Positions 52,367 through 61,208 of a stretch of DNA of 64,000 nt are shown here, piece after piece. This stretch comes from Kribbella sp. VKM Ac-2568. Its GTDB lineage: Bacteria; Actinomycetota; Actinomycetes; Propionibacteriales; Kribbellaceae. How positions within the stretch are numbered: position 1 is the first letter of the stretch; every line of letters starts with the position of its first letter. The position numbers and the translations under genes were made by a program. The notes below the pieces were generated by a model. That model was not told where the DNA came from. It did not search any database and saw only the letters and a list, made by a program, of their open reading frames with translations. The stretch spans positions 248,001 through 312,000 of the forward strand of contig NZ_SLVF01000012.1 in the NCBI RefSeq assembly GCF_004345365.1. Reading direction: 5' to 3'.

Positions 52367-52380
52367 CGCACGTTTGTTCG
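52367..52380. promoter_or_regulatory. Second, weaker SOS box upstream of lexA
   Basis: Minus-strand CGAACAAACGTGCG matches the consensus at 13 of 14 positions (G for T). It is centred 28 bp from the first box, so two LexA dimers could bind side by side. Confidence 0.6.
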
Positions 52381-52489
52381 CGTGTCAGGTTATAGAGCCC
52401 CGCCGACAGGGAATTTCCACGGCGTGTCCTGGTCGGAAATGGTTGCGTACACCGCGTCTGCCGGTTAATCATTCGTACAGGCGTTCGAT

Positions 52490-52503
52490 CGAACAGGTGT
52501 TCG
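52490..52503. promoter_or_regulatory. SOS box upstream of the LysM gene
   Basis: CGAACAGGTGTTCG matches the consensus perfectly and lies 135 bp before the LysM-protein start, pointing to LexA repression of that gene. Confidence 0.9.
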
Positions 52504-52637
52504 GGCCGGTCGAACGGCCGGCGGTCCGGGAGTCCCGGCGAGGTGCTCGCCGAAAACTGTCGGACCCGGCCGGTAGACAGAGATCGACAGCGAACGACAC
52601 CGCACGACGAGGACTGAACGAGGGTCTGGAGGATCCG

Positions 52638-53159
52638 ATGAGCACAGCGGCTCTGGCGTCAGGGGCTCTGACATCAGGTGCGACGGCGAAGGCGGCCCCG
52701 TCGCCCGACGTCGACGGCACGCGTCAACGCCGCCGGCCGAGGATCGCCGGGACGACGACCGAGCCGCTCCCGGTGCGGGCGTGCTCCGGTGACGAGCTCG
52801 GGCGCCACGTCCAGACCCGGAGTGCCGCGAGCCGCCGGACCACCGCCGAGATCGAGCCGTCGGCCCTGCAGCTGACCCGCCGGGGCCGGATGGTTCTCAC
52901 CGCGGTCTCGGTGCTCGTCTTCGGCGCCGCGATCGCCGTCCTGGGCCTGCGGATCGCCGGAGTGCTCGACAGTCAGCCCCAGTTCGACCACACGATCCGG
53001 GTGGAGGTCGGCGCCGGCCAGACACTCTGGTCCATCGCCCAGGAAACCAACCCCGAAGAGAACCCCGCCGTCGTCGTCGAGCAGATCGCCGACCTCAACA
53101 ACCTCCGCAACGCCGCCGACGTCATCCCCGGCCGCACCATCGAGGTCCCCATCCGCTAG
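52638..53159 (+). CDS. LysM membrane protein, probable SOS-induced division regulator (Rv2719c/ChiZ/DivS-like)
   Basis: 173 residues from the ATG at 52638 with GGAGG six bases upstream. A polar, Arg-rich cytoplasmic region (1-83) precedes one membrane helix (about 85-108, MVLTAVSVLVFGAAIAVLGL) and an external LysM domain (about 120-170; VGAGQTLWSIAQE, NPAVVVEQIADLNNL). It is divergent from lexA with a perfect SOS box. The arrangement and topology are those of mycobacterial Rv2719c and corynebacterial DivS, which suppress division after DNA damage. Sequence similarity beyond LysM is not obvious, so the role is inferred from context. Confidence 0.85.
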   Translation: MSTAALASGALTSGATAKAAPSPDVDGTRQRRRPRIAGTTTEPLPVRACSGDELGRHVQTRSAASRRTTAEIEPSALQLTRRGRMVLTAVSVLVFGAAIAVLGLRIAGVLDSQPQFDHTIRVEVGAGQTLWSIAQETNPEENPAVVVEQIADLNNLRNAADVIPGRTIEVPIR

Positions 53160-53221
53160 CTCCGCAGAGGCTCAGCCCGCGCCCCGGAGTACGGGCGCCA
53201 AGTCCTGCCGCCTCTTCGCCG

Positions 53222-54013
53222 TCAGTGCGGCGGGCGTTGCCCGGCCGTGCAGACGAACTGGTAGAACCAGGCGCGGAAACGCGGATCCAGCATCAGATCC
53301 CGATAGCGGGACAGTTCGGTCGGAGTGGCTCCGAGGCCCAGCAGCAGTGGTTCGGCCTGCTGGTTGAGATTGCGGTGCAGCAGGCATCCATCGCCACCAC
53401 CTGTGGTGGTCTCCGAGTACTCCATCGCCTGGACGTTTGCGAGGCCCGCCTGCTCCATCCGGCCCTGCACCTTGTGGGCCCAGTCGAAGTCGATGCCTCG
53501 GGTCGGCCCGAGCACCTCGTGGGACAGATACATCATCCGTTCCCACAAGGTCCGGTCCTCGTCGGTCGGTGCCGAGACGACCTTCAGCGGTCTCCCACTG
53601 AATTCTCCGAGCACCAGCCAGCCACCCGGCGCCAGCGCGTTGACGAGCGTCTCGAAGACCTTCTCCCGCTGCGGCAGGTGCACGAGGACCAGCCGGGCGT
53701 GGATCAGATCGAAAGGCCCGTCCACCGGCAGACCGTCCACGATGTCGTGGCGGTGGACCTCGATCCCTGGTCCTTCGACGAGATGGTCGGTGGCGATGTC
53801 GACCGCGACGACTTTGCCCGTCGGGCCGGTCCGCTCTGCCAGCCAGCGGGTGATCGACCCGCCACCGGCTCCCAGGTCGAGGCACCGCTGACCGGACCGG
53901 ACGCCGATCGCCTCCAGAAGACGGGTGGTCGGTCCGTCGAGCACGTTCTCCAGGCAATCCATGTGATGGCGGCCGAGATCTGAACTCGTGTCGAAGATGT
54001 AGTCCTTTTCCAT
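53222..54013 (-). CDS. Class I SAM-dependent methyltransferase
   Basis: 263 residues from the ATG at 54013 (MEKDYIF), with GAGGGTGG upstream. Motif I is CLDLGAGGGSITRWLAE (about 45-60), followed by KVVAVDIAT, FDLIHARLVLVHL and LAPGGWLVLGEF, a complete Rossmann methyltransferase core of the UbiE/small-molecule type. The substrate is unknown. It lies 42 bp downstream of the large AfsR/LuxR-type regulator gene on the same strand, so the two may be co-transcribed. Confidence 0.83.
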   Translation of the reverse strand: MEKDYIFDTSSDLGRHHMDCLENVLDGPTTRLLEAIGVRSGQRCLDLGAGGGSITRWLAERTGPTGKVVAVDIATDHLVEGPGIEVHRHDIVDGLPVDGPFDLIHARLVLVHLPQREKVFETLVNALAPGGWLVLGEFSGRPLKVVSAPTDEDRTLWERMMYLSHEVLGPTRGIDFDWAHKVQGRMEQAGLANVQAMEYSETTTGGGDGCLLHRNLNQQAEPLLLGLGATPTELSRYRDLMLDPRFRAWFYQFVCTAGQRPPH

Positions 54014-54055
54014 CCCGCCACCCTCAGCCACTCGTCGGCCCGCGGTCATCGGTAA

Positions 54056-57028
54056 TCACCCGGATCTCTGCAGCGCCCAGGCCATCAGTTGGTAGCGGTT
54101 GGTGAGGTCGAGCTTCTGCCTGATGTGTTCGAGGTGCGATTCCACCGTCCGTCGCGAGATGCAGAGTGCGGCGGCGATCTCGTCATTGGTCCGGCCCTGG
54201 CCGGTGAGCTCGGCGACCTCGCGTTCCCGGTCGGTGAGCGGGCGATCGGCAGGGGTGGGAACGGCGAGCGCCTCCGCCATCAGCCGCTCAGGCGGCAGTG
54301 TCTGCCCCTCAGCCATCAATCGCTCAGCCGTCCTGGCGCCGGCCTCCTCGCGCGCACGTTCGACCACGGCCTCGCAGTACGCCGTCATGGTGCCGGCCAT
54401 CCGGCCGCCGCGTCGGCTGAGCGCCTCGGCCGCACCCGCGAGCCTCAGCGCGCAGAGGATCCGCCCCTCGGCTGCTGCCAAGGTCGTGGCGGCCCACAAC
54501 CATTCCGGATCTTCAACCAGCCCGTCGGCCTTGCGGAGATCCTCGATCACCAAGCTCAACTGGTGCCGATGCTCGGCGACATCCCCGGTCACCGCGGCGG
54601 CGAACGCAGTACCGAGTCTGGCGGAGACGCCGAGCGCGTCGGCTCCGGTCGATTGACTGGCCTTCAGGGCCTGGAGGTAGCACTCGCGCCCGCCCTGCCA
54701 ATCGCCGTCCTCGTACTTCGCGAGGCCGAGCACGGTGAGCGCCCAGCCCTTGCCTTGTTCGTCGTCGTGATCGTGGAACAGCGCGATGCTCTGAGCGCAG
54801 AGCTTCCGGGCCCGAGCGGTGTTGCCCGTGGTGCTCTCGACCAGGGCCAGGTTGCGCAGTCCGCGGGCGGCGTCCAGTCCGTTTCCGAACTCGCGGGCGA
54901 GCGAGAGACTCTCCTGGTACGCCTCGCGCGCTGCTGGGTAGTCCCGTTGGCGCCAGGCGAGCCGGCCGACTCGAGCCAGCGCGGCCGCGCGGAGACGCGG
55001 ATCCTCGGCGCCGCGATCCAGCAACTCCTCGAGCCGGGCGCGAGCACCGTTGATCCGCCCACGCTGCTCCCAGAAGTACGCGAGGGCCGTGCTCAGTTCG
55101 AGCCCCAGATCGGTTGGCTGCGATCGCGCCCAGTTCGCCGCGGCCAGCAGGTTGCCCGCCTCCCGCTGCAGTTCGATCAGCCCGGCCGGGCGGTTCGGGC
55201 CGCGCAGCCCGGCATCGCAGCGACGTGCCACGGCGAGGAAGTGCTGGGCGTGCCGTTCGCGGATCAGGTCGGCTTCACCTCGCGCCGCGAGCGCCGTCTC
55301 GCCGTACTGGCGCAGCGGCTCAAGCATCCGGTACCGCGTACGCCCGGCCGCGGCGGGCTCTGCCAGGACCAGCGAGTGGTCGACGAGGACGGTGAGGGAG
55401 CCGAGTAGGTCCGCGCCTAGCTGGGCAACAGCTTCGGCGGCGCTCAGGTCGAAGCCGCCGACGAAGACCGAGAGTCGATCGAAGAGGAGGCGGGCTGGCT
55501 GCGGGAGCAGCCGTCGACTCCATTCCACCGTCGCCGTCATCGTCTGTTGCCGATCGGATGAACCGGTGCCTCTCGACAATGGCAGCAGAGCATCCAGCCG
55601 TTCGAGGATCTCCGGTGGCGAGAGCACCCGATTCCAGGCGGCGGCCAGCTCGATGGCCAGCGGCATCCCGTCGAGACGCCGGCAGATCTGCAGGACGTGC
55701 TCGCCGGCGGCCGCGTCACCGAGTTCAACGGCAACCAGACCGGCGCGATCGGCGAAGAGTTCCAGCGCTGGGCCGTCGTCGAGTGGTGGCAGTCTGAACA
55801 ACTGTTCCCCGGCAACCCCCAACGGCACTCGGCTGGTGGTCAGGATTCGCACCGACGGGCAAGTGGCCAGAATCCTCCCGGCCAACTGTGCGGCCGCATC
55901 AACGACGTGCTCGCAATTGTCGAGAACGACCAGGGACTTGGCGTCCGACAATGCGGTCACCAACGCCTCCGTCGTCGACTCACCGGGTTTCTCGCTAATG
56001 CCGAGCGCCGAAGCCATCGCGCCGACGACCGCCCGCTCGTCCGACACCGCGGCAAGCTCCACCAGCCAGACACCCTCGAAGCACCCGGTGCGAGCAGCAA
56101 GCTCCGTGGCCAGCCGAGTCTTTCCACCGCCCGGAGGTCCCGCGACCGTCACCAGGCGCGTTTCAGCCAGCAGCCGATCCGCCACCCCCAACTCCGACTC
56201 CCGCCCGAAGAACCGCGTCAACCCAACCGCCGGCCCAGTAGTGATCGGTCTGTCGGCCGCGAGGCCAGGTGCGGGCGGGCTCGGCTCGTCGAAGGAGAGT
56301 GAGGGCTCGGAGAGCAGTTGGCGGTGGACGGCCTGGAGTTCGGCGGATGGGCTCGCTCCGAGGTTCTCGGCGAGCAGGGACCTCACCGCCTCGTAGCGGT
56401 CTAGTGCCTCGGCTTTCCGTCCGTTTAGTTTCAGGGCGATCAGCAGCCGCGTCCAGAGTGGTTCGCGCAGCGGGAAGCGCTCGGTCAGGCTCAGCAACTC
56501 GCCGACGCAAGCGCCCGACGAGCCGGCCGCCAGATCGAGGTCGACTCGCCGCTCGTACGCCGCGAGGTAGCGCTCGACGAGATCGGGGGAGACCTGTTGC
56601 TCGACCCAGTCGGACAGCGACTCACCGAAGGGATCTCCGCGCCACAGGGCCAGCGCCGCGCTCAGAAGACGCCGTTCCTCGGCAGAGTCCGGAGTGCCAT
56701 CAGCCTGCTCGACCAGATCACGGAACACCAGCACGTCCACCGCGGTGTCCGGCACCCGAAGCCGATAGCCCGTCGGCTCGGTAGCCACCAGGTCGTCGCC
56801 GAGCACCCGCCGCAGCCGGCCGACGTACGTCTGGAGACTGCCGCGGACTCGCTCCGGCGGCCTGTCGTCCCACAGCCCGAGCGCCAGCGAGTCGAAGGAG
56901 ACCGTGCGCCCGGCAGACAGGGCCAGCAAAGCCAGCAGCGCACGCACCTTGCGGCCCGGAAGTAGCACGGGATGCCCGGACAGCGACACCTCGAAGGGGC
57001 CGAGCAGACGGATCTCAGGACCGGTCAT
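54056..57028 (-). CDS. AfsR/SARP-type regulator with BTAD, NB-ARC, TPR and C-terminal LuxR HTH
   Basis: 990 residues from the ATG at 57028 with GGGGG upstream. Order: OmpR-type winged helix (1-93; LLGPFEVSLSGHPVLLPGRK), bacterial transcriptional activation domain (98-240), NB-ARC ATPase with Walker A GPPGGGKT (297-304) and LVVLDNCEHV, TPR-like helical repeats (about 640-900; RVGRLAWRQRDYPAAREAY), and a LuxR helix-turn-helix (about 928-985; LTDREREVAELTGQGRTNDE). DNA-binding domains at both ends are unusual, since AfsR proteins normally have only the first and LAL regulators only the last. Divergent from the LysE-type exporter. Confidence 0.87.
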   Translation of the reverse strand: MTGPEIRLLGPFEVSLSGHPVLLPGRKVRALLALLALSAGRTVSFDSLALGLWDDRPPERVRGSLQTYVGRLRRVLGDDLVATEPTGYRLRVPDTAVDVLVFRDLVEQADGTPDSAEERRLLSAALALWRGDPFGESLSDWVEQQVSPDLVERYLAAYERRVDLDLAAGSSGACVGELLSLTERFPLREPLWTRLLIALKLNGRKAEALDRYEAVRSLLAENLGASPSAELQAVHRQLLSEPSLSFDEPSPPAPGLAADRPITTGPAVGLTRFFGRESELGVADRLLAETRLVTVAGPPGGGKTRLATELAARTGCFEGVWLVELAAVSDERAVVGAMASALGISEKPGESTTEALVTALSDAKSLVVLDNCEHVVDAAAQLAGRILATCPSVRILTTSRVPLGVAGEQLFRLPPLDDGPALELFADRAGLVAVELGDAAAGEHVLQICRRLDGMPLAIELAAAWNRVLSPPEILERLDALLPLSRGTGSSDRQQTMTATVEWSRRLLPQPARLLFDRLSVFVGGFDLSAAEAVAQLGADLLGSLTVLVDHSLVLAEPAAAGRTRYRMLEPLRQYGETALAARGEADLIRERHAQHFLAVARRCDAGLRGPNRPAGLIELQREAGNLLAAANWARSQPTDLGLELSTALAYFWEQRGRINGARARLEELLDRGAEDPRLRAAALARVGRLAWRQRDYPAAREAYQESLSLAREFGNGLDAARGLRNLALVESTTGNTARARKLCAQSIALFHDHDDEQGKGWALTVLGLAKYEDGDWQGGRECYLQALKASQSTGADALGVSARLGTAFAAAVTGDVAEHRHQLSLVIEDLRKADGLVEDPEWLWAATTLAAAEGRILCALRLAGAAEALSRRGGRMAGTMTAYCEAVVERAREEAGARTAERLMAEGQTLPPERLMAEALAVPTPADRPLTDREREVAELTGQGRTNDEIAAALCISRRTVESHLEHIRQKLDLTNRYQLMAWALQRSG

Positions 57029-57255
57029 CAGCACCCCCAGGCAGATGACGTCGTCGCTGGAAAGGGTGTTCCGATCGTAGCCGCGGCAAGGTTCACCGAG
57101 TTCCCGAGCAACCCGCCCATGCTCGGCTGTCAACCCTCGGAGCACCAAGTGACAGCGAATCGGCATCCGTTCGGCAGTGGTCGTCCGTACCTTCTCCCAC
57201 AGCGCGGCACCACGGGTGCCGCAGCTCTGACCGGGGGATCTTGATCGGGGGATCA

Positions 57256-57879
57256 ATGCAAACCAGTACCGTCCTGACCTTTTGCGCCGCGACGCTGGCC
57301 GTCCTGCTCGTGCCAGGGCCGTCCGTCGCCTACGTCGTCGCCTGCGGCATCGAGCACGGCCGAGTCGCAGCCCTGTACTCCGTGCTCGGCCTGGAGACCG
57401 GCGCTCTCCTACACGTCGTCGCGGCCGCACTGGGCCTCGCGACCCTGCTCGCCTCCTCGGAGACGGCCTTCCTCATAGTCAGGTACGCCGGAGCGGCCTA
57501 CCTGATCTGGCTGGCAACTCGACAGTTCAGCCGCTGCGGGACCCGGACGACGATCGCGCGACACCGGCGTGGTTCCGTGACGCACCTGCAGGTGTACCGC
57601 GACGGCGTACTCGTCGACCTGCTCAATCCGAAGACAGCCCTGTTCTTCCTCGCGTTCCTGCCGCAGTTCGTGCATCCCGGCCGAGGACCCGCAGTACTCC
57701 AGGTCGCAGTACTGGGAGGCCTGTTCGTGCTGCTGGCAGCCGCCTGCGACACCGCGTACGCCGTAGCGGCGGGCGGGTTGGCGACCAGGATCCAGGCGTC
57801 GCCGACCTGGCAGCGAGGCATCCGCAAGACCACAGGCGGGGTCTACCTGGGTCTTGCGGGCCTCGCTGCCTTCAGCTGA
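57256..57879 (+). CDS. LysE/RhtB-family exporter
   Basis: 207 residues from the ATG at 57256 with GGGGGATC upstream. About six helices are visible. LVPGPSVAYVVACGIEHGR is the family signature at the end of helix 1, and DLLNPKTALFFLAFLPQFV the conserved mid-protein motif. Members export amino acids such as lysine, threonine or homoserine lactone. It is divergent from the AfsR/LuxR-type regulator, which may control it. The stop is adjacent to the stop of the convergent oxidoreductase gene (57880). Confidence 0.88.
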   Translation: MQTSTVLTFCAATLAVLLVPGPSVAYVVACGIEHGRVAALYSVLGLETGALLHVVAAALGLATLLASSETAFLIVRYAGAAYLIWLATRQFSRCGTRTTIARHRRGSVTHLQVYRDGVLVDLLNPKTALFFLAFLPQFVHPGRGPAVLQVAVLGGLFVLLAAACDTAYAVAAGGLATRIQASPTWQRGIRKTTGGVYLGLAGLAAFS

Positions 57880-59205
57880 TCAGCTCAGCAGGGAGGAGAC
57901 CCTGACGACCTGACCCGTCTCGAAGGACTGGTTGGCGGCGAGGCCGATCAGGAGCGAGCGGGCGCCGTCCTCGTGGTCCGCGCTGCGGCCGAGCGGATCC
58001 TCGCCCGGGTCACCGAACAGGGACTCGAGCAGCCGCGCGTCGCCACCACCGTGGCCCTGACCGAGCTCGCCGTGCAGCAGGGTCTGCGGCGGCTCCCAGA
58101 GCGGGTGCAGCGTCAGCAGCGCCTCAGTCTCACCCGGCTTCGCATCACCGTGCTGTACTGCGGTCGCGTGCTGCTGGTCTGCGGGCGGAGTCGCGAAGGT
58201 GTTCTCCCGGACGAGCAGTTCGAGCCGGCCGGCGCTGCCGTTGAAGCCGATCCGGTAGCCCTCCCAGGGCGAGTACGCCGTGAGGTGGTAGCTCAGCGAC
58301 GCGCCCGAGGAGTAGCGGACGAGCACCGCCATGTCGTCCTCGATCGTGATGCCCGGGCCGAACACGTTCTGGTCCCGGTGGTAGCCGTCGTCGTGCTCGG
58401 CTTCCAGGTAGAGCTCGCGCAGTTTGTCGTTCGCGGCGAGCTTGATCGCGAACGGGTCGTCCGCCGCCTCCGGCGAGCTGTCGGCCCGGTCGTAGGCCCG
58501 GGCGAGTCCGCGGCGCTTGCCGTTCTCGTCGCCGTAGAAGAAGAGCTTCCCGTCGGCGAACACGGTCTCCGGCTCGGAGGCGATCCACCAGTTGACGAGG
58601 TCGAAGTGGTGGGTCGCCTTGTGCACCATCAGGCCACCGGCGTTCGCCTTGTCCCGGTGCCAGCGGCGGAAGTAGTCGGCGCCGTGCCGGACGTCGAGCA
58701 GCCACTCGAAGTGCACCGAGCCGATCTCACCGATCGCGCCCGAGGCGAGCACCTCGCGGACCTTCGCGTGCACCGGGTTGTAGCGGTAGTTGAAGGCGAC
58801 CCGGACCGATCCCGGCGCCTTCTCCGCGGCGTCCAGGATCCGCCGGCAGCGCACCGGGTCCATCGTCATCGGCTTCTCGGTGATCACGTCGAGCCCGGCC
58901 TCGAGCGCGGCCACGATGTAGTCGTCGTGGGTCCGGTCCATCGACGTCACCAGCACCACGTCCGGCCGCTGCTCGTCGAGCATCCTGGCGAAGTCGGCCG
59001 CGGCGTACTGCGGGACGGCCGGGTACCCGTGACGTTCGGCCAGCCAACGGTTGTGCACGCTCATCCGGGTCGGGTTGGTGTCGCAGAACCCGACCAGCTC
59101 GGCACGATCGGCGTACGGGCCGGCGAGGGCGCCGACGAAGGTCTCGGCGCGGGCTCCGAGCCCGACTACGGCGTAGCGGCGACGACTGGTGGGAGTACCG
59201 GACAA
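57880..59205 (-). CDS. Gfo/Idh/MocA-family oxidoreductase
   Basis: 441 residues from a TTG at 59205 with TAGGAG seven bases upstream; no ATG in frame has a site. The Rossmann N-terminus is RRRYAVVGLGARAETFVGAL, with EKPMTMDP after strand 5 carrying the catalytic-type Lys, and HKATHHFDLVNWW the C-terminal-domain His motif. The family oxidises or reduces sugars, inositols and glycosides with NAD(P). A perfect LacI-type operator lies upstream, so carbohydrate control is likely. Confidence 0.87.
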   Translation of the reverse strand: MSGTPTSRRRYAVVGLGARAETFVGALAGPYADRAELVGFCDTNPTRMSVHNRWLAERHGYPAVPQYAAADFARMLDEQRPDVVLVTSMDRTHDDYIVAALEAGLDVITEKPMTMDPVRCRRILDAAEKAPGSVRVAFNYRYNPVHAKVREVLASGAIGEIGSVHFEWLLDVRHGADYFRRWHRDKANAGGLMVHKATHHFDLVNWWIASEPETVFADGKLFFYGDENGKRRGLARAYDRADSSPEAADDPFAIKLAANDKLRELYLEAEHDDGYHRDQNVFGPGITIEDDMAVLVRYSSGASLSYHLTAYSPWEGYRIGFNGSAGRLELLVRENTFATPPADQQHATAVQHGDAKPGETEALLTLHPLWEPPQTLLHGELGQGHGGGDARLLESLFGDPGEDPLGRSADHEDGARSLLIGLAANQSFETGQVVRVSSLLS

Positions 59206-59233
59206 GGCGTGGCTCCTAGCTCGGGCGGAAGAC

Positions 59234-59247
59234 TGCAAACGTTTGCA
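59234..59247. promoter_or_regulatory. LacI-family operator TGCAAACGTTTGCA
   Basis: A perfect 14-bp palindrome with the central CG typical of LacI/GalR operators, 29 bp upstream of the oxidoreductase start. A second inverted repeat TTGCA-A-TGCAA (59243-59253) overlaps it. No LacI-family gene is in the window. Confidence 0.85.
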
Positions 59248-59327
59248 ATGCAACCACGAGCCGTCTTGTGCGAACAAGGAGCTGTCCGAATCCGGTCGCC
59301 TCAGCCGAGGGTGTGGTGCCAGAGGCC

Positions 59328-60278
59328 TCAGCTGACGGTGTTCAGCCAGAGGTCGGCATACCGCCGCCCGTCGACCGCGGTGGACACCTGGACGACGGTC
59401 GGCGCCGGTCCGAACGGGTCGCTGGACAGGTCGCCCGACCAGTCACGCGTGTCCACGATCGTGCGCCCGCGCGACCAACTGCCGGACAGCTCGACGCGCA
59501 GCGGGAAGGGCGACGTGGTCAGCCCTGCCGGGTCGATCACGGCGCAGACGGCGCCACCGTCACCGATGCTCGCGCCATCCGATTTGTAGAGCCGGCTCCG
59601 CTTCTCGATCAACGCCCGAGCCAGGTCCGCCGACGGAGAACCACCCAGCGCCTGAGCCTCTTCGCGTGAGATCACCACGTCGTAGAACACGTCGAGCCCA
59701 TACATGGTCAGCGGTACTCCGAGGGCGCCCGCCGCGCTGAGCACGATCGCGGCGGCCTCTGGGTCGGTCCAGATGTTGAACTCGGCCGAGGCGGTCGCGT
59801 TGCCGATCCCAGCCGCGCCGCCCATGAAGACGATCTCGCCAAGTCCGTCAGCTACCTCCGGATGAGTCCGTAGCAACAAGGCGATGTTGGTCATCGGCGC
59901 CAGCGGGATCAGCGTCACCCGCTCGCCCTTGCCGGCCGCCTCCAGCAGCACATCGCGGAGCAACTCGACGGCGTGCCGCTCCTCCGCGATGCGGTTGGAG
60001 CGAGGCCAGTCCAGGTCGCCGAGCCCGTCCGCTCCGTGCACGTGCGGGGCGGTTCGTACCGGCTGCAGCAGCGGCAGCGCGGCGCCGCGCGCGACGGGGA
60101 CGTCCGGACGCCCTGCTGCCTCGAGCACGGTGAGGGTGTTGAGTACGACCTGGTCGATGCCGACGTTGCCGCCGACGCAGGTCACCGCCCGGAGGTCGAG
60201 GTCGGGGTGGCGGGCGGCGAGCAACAGGGCGCAGGCGTCGTCGAGTCCGGTGTCGACGTCCAGGATGACCGGCTTCAT
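59328..60278 (-). CDS. Inosine-uridine-type nucleoside hydrolase
   Basis: 316 residues from the ATG at 60278. The calcium-binding N-terminal DVDTGLDDA (D7, D9, D13/D14) is diagnostic. AEFNIWTDPEAA is the second signature, with the central ribose-binding Asn. It cleaves the N-glycosidic bond of purine or pyrimidine ribonucleosides, giving base and ribose. Substrate range is not readable. It lies 122 bp before the LacI-operator-controlled oxidoreductase on the same strand. Confidence 0.9.
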   Translation of the reverse strand: MKPVILDVDTGLDDACALLLAARHPDLDLRAVTCVGGNVGIDQVVLNTLTVLEAAGRPDVPVARGAALPLLQPVRTAPHVHGADGLGDLDWPRSNRIAEERHAVELLRDVLLEAAGKGERVTLIPLAPMTNIALLLRTHPEVADGLGEIVFMGGAAGIGNATASAEFNIWTDPEAAAIVLSAAGALGVPLTMYGLDVFYDVVISREEAQALGGSPSADLARALIEKRSRLYKSDGASIGDGGAVCAVIDPAGLTTSPFPLRVELSGSWSRGRTIVDTRDWSGDLSSDPFGPAPTVVQVSTAVDGRRYADLWLNTVS

Positions 60279-60306
60279 GCCCCACATCCTCACCTATCGG
60301 GGGAGC

Positions 60307-60345
60307 CACGCGGCCGGCGTTGCCGTGAACGTGTGGACCGTCGAC
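60307..60345 (+). pseudogene. Possible remnant of a glycerophosphodiester phosphodiesterase C-terminus
   Basis: The plus strand encodes HAAGVAVNVWTVD, like the conserved GxxVxVWTVD strand near the C-terminus of GDPD enzymes. It has no start and no family-like context on either side. At 13 residues this is suggestive only. Confidence 0.3.
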
Positions 60346-60361
60346 GCCCGCCGCCGCGGGT

Positions 60362-60415
60362 CTGAGCGCAGTACGGCGGCAGCAGATCGTGGCCGAGGCG
60401 AGAGCGCTTCGCTGA
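60362..60415 (+). pseudogene. Possible remnant of a DeoR-type regulator N-terminus
   Basis: The frame LSAVRRQQIVAEARALR followed by a stop resembles the first helix of DeoR-family regulators (RRxxIVxxAR). It is interrupted straight after, so it would be a truncated start. Low confidence because of its length. Confidence 0.2.
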
Positions 60416-60470
60416 GCGATCACTCCGGGCGGGCGGCGGTCTGCGCAAACGGAGCCTGCTGCTGCGCGGG

Positions 60471-61067
60471 TTGATCTCGTCCGACAACGTCCGGCCTCCC
60501 GCGCCCGCCGTACCGGGTCGGATGCTCGAGTTGCTGACCGAGCGGTCGGCGGCGGATCCGGCGCTCTTCGAGACCACTGGGCGGGCTGTGGTGTTCAGCT
60601 CGCTGGAAGACCTGGCGGCGCGGATCGACGACCCGGATCTGGACGTGGAGCCGTCTGACGTGTTGGTACTGCAGAACGCGGGTCCGCTGGGTGCCGGGGT
60701 GCCCGAGGCCGGCTATCTGCCGATCCCGGGGAAGCTGGCGCGGTCCGGAGTACGGGACATGGTCCGGATCTCCGACGCCCGGATGAGCGGTACGGCGTAC
60801 GGGACGATCGTGCTGCACGTGACGCCGGAGGCGGCGCTGGGCGGGCCGCTCGCGCTGGTGCGGACGGGTGATCCGATCCGCTTGTCGGTGGCTTCGGGGA
60901 CCCTGGATCTGCTGGTCTCCGACGAGGAGCTGGAGGCCCGCCGGGCGGACCTTCCGGCGCCCGCGCCGGCCCCGGCGACGGGGTACCGGCGGCTGTTCCA
61001 CGAGCACGTGCTGGGTGCCGACCGGGGCTGCGATCTCGACTTCTGCGTGCCGCCCGCGGGGGACTGA
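60471..61067 (+). pseudogene. C-terminal fragment of an IlvD/Edd-family dehydratase
   Basis: 198 codons are open, and from about 60540 the protein is clearly the last third of a dihydroxy-acid or sugar-acid dehydratase. It shows DPALFETTGRAVVFSSLED, VLVLQNAGPLGAGVPEAGYL, VRISDARMSGTAYGTIVLHV and a family-like C-terminus, quoted in parts. The N-terminal 370 or so residues, with the cysteine cluster ligands, are absent upstream, and no ribosome site precedes the ATG at 60471. It is therefore a 5'-truncated gene. The fragment has kept an open frame, so the truncation may be recent. Confidence 0.75.
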
Positions 61068-61176
61068 CCGGGGCGCATTTTGCTCCTCGAAAGGGTCGTT
61101 CGGCGGGCGCCACGCGGGAGTACACGGGGCCGCGCGGGTGTTGGAACAAAGAGACGCGCGCGAGATTCGGCCGTTC

Positions 61177-61206
61177 TTGCAAACTGTCGGAGGCCGGACG
61201 TAACAT
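61177..61206 (+). promoter_or_regulatory. Promoter of nrdR-nrdJ
   Basis: TTGCAA (-35-like, 61177-61182) and TAACAT (-10-like, 61201-61206) are 18 bp apart. The predicted start falls within the NrdR-box-like site immediately downstream. Confidence 0.55.
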
Positions 61207-61208
61207 CC

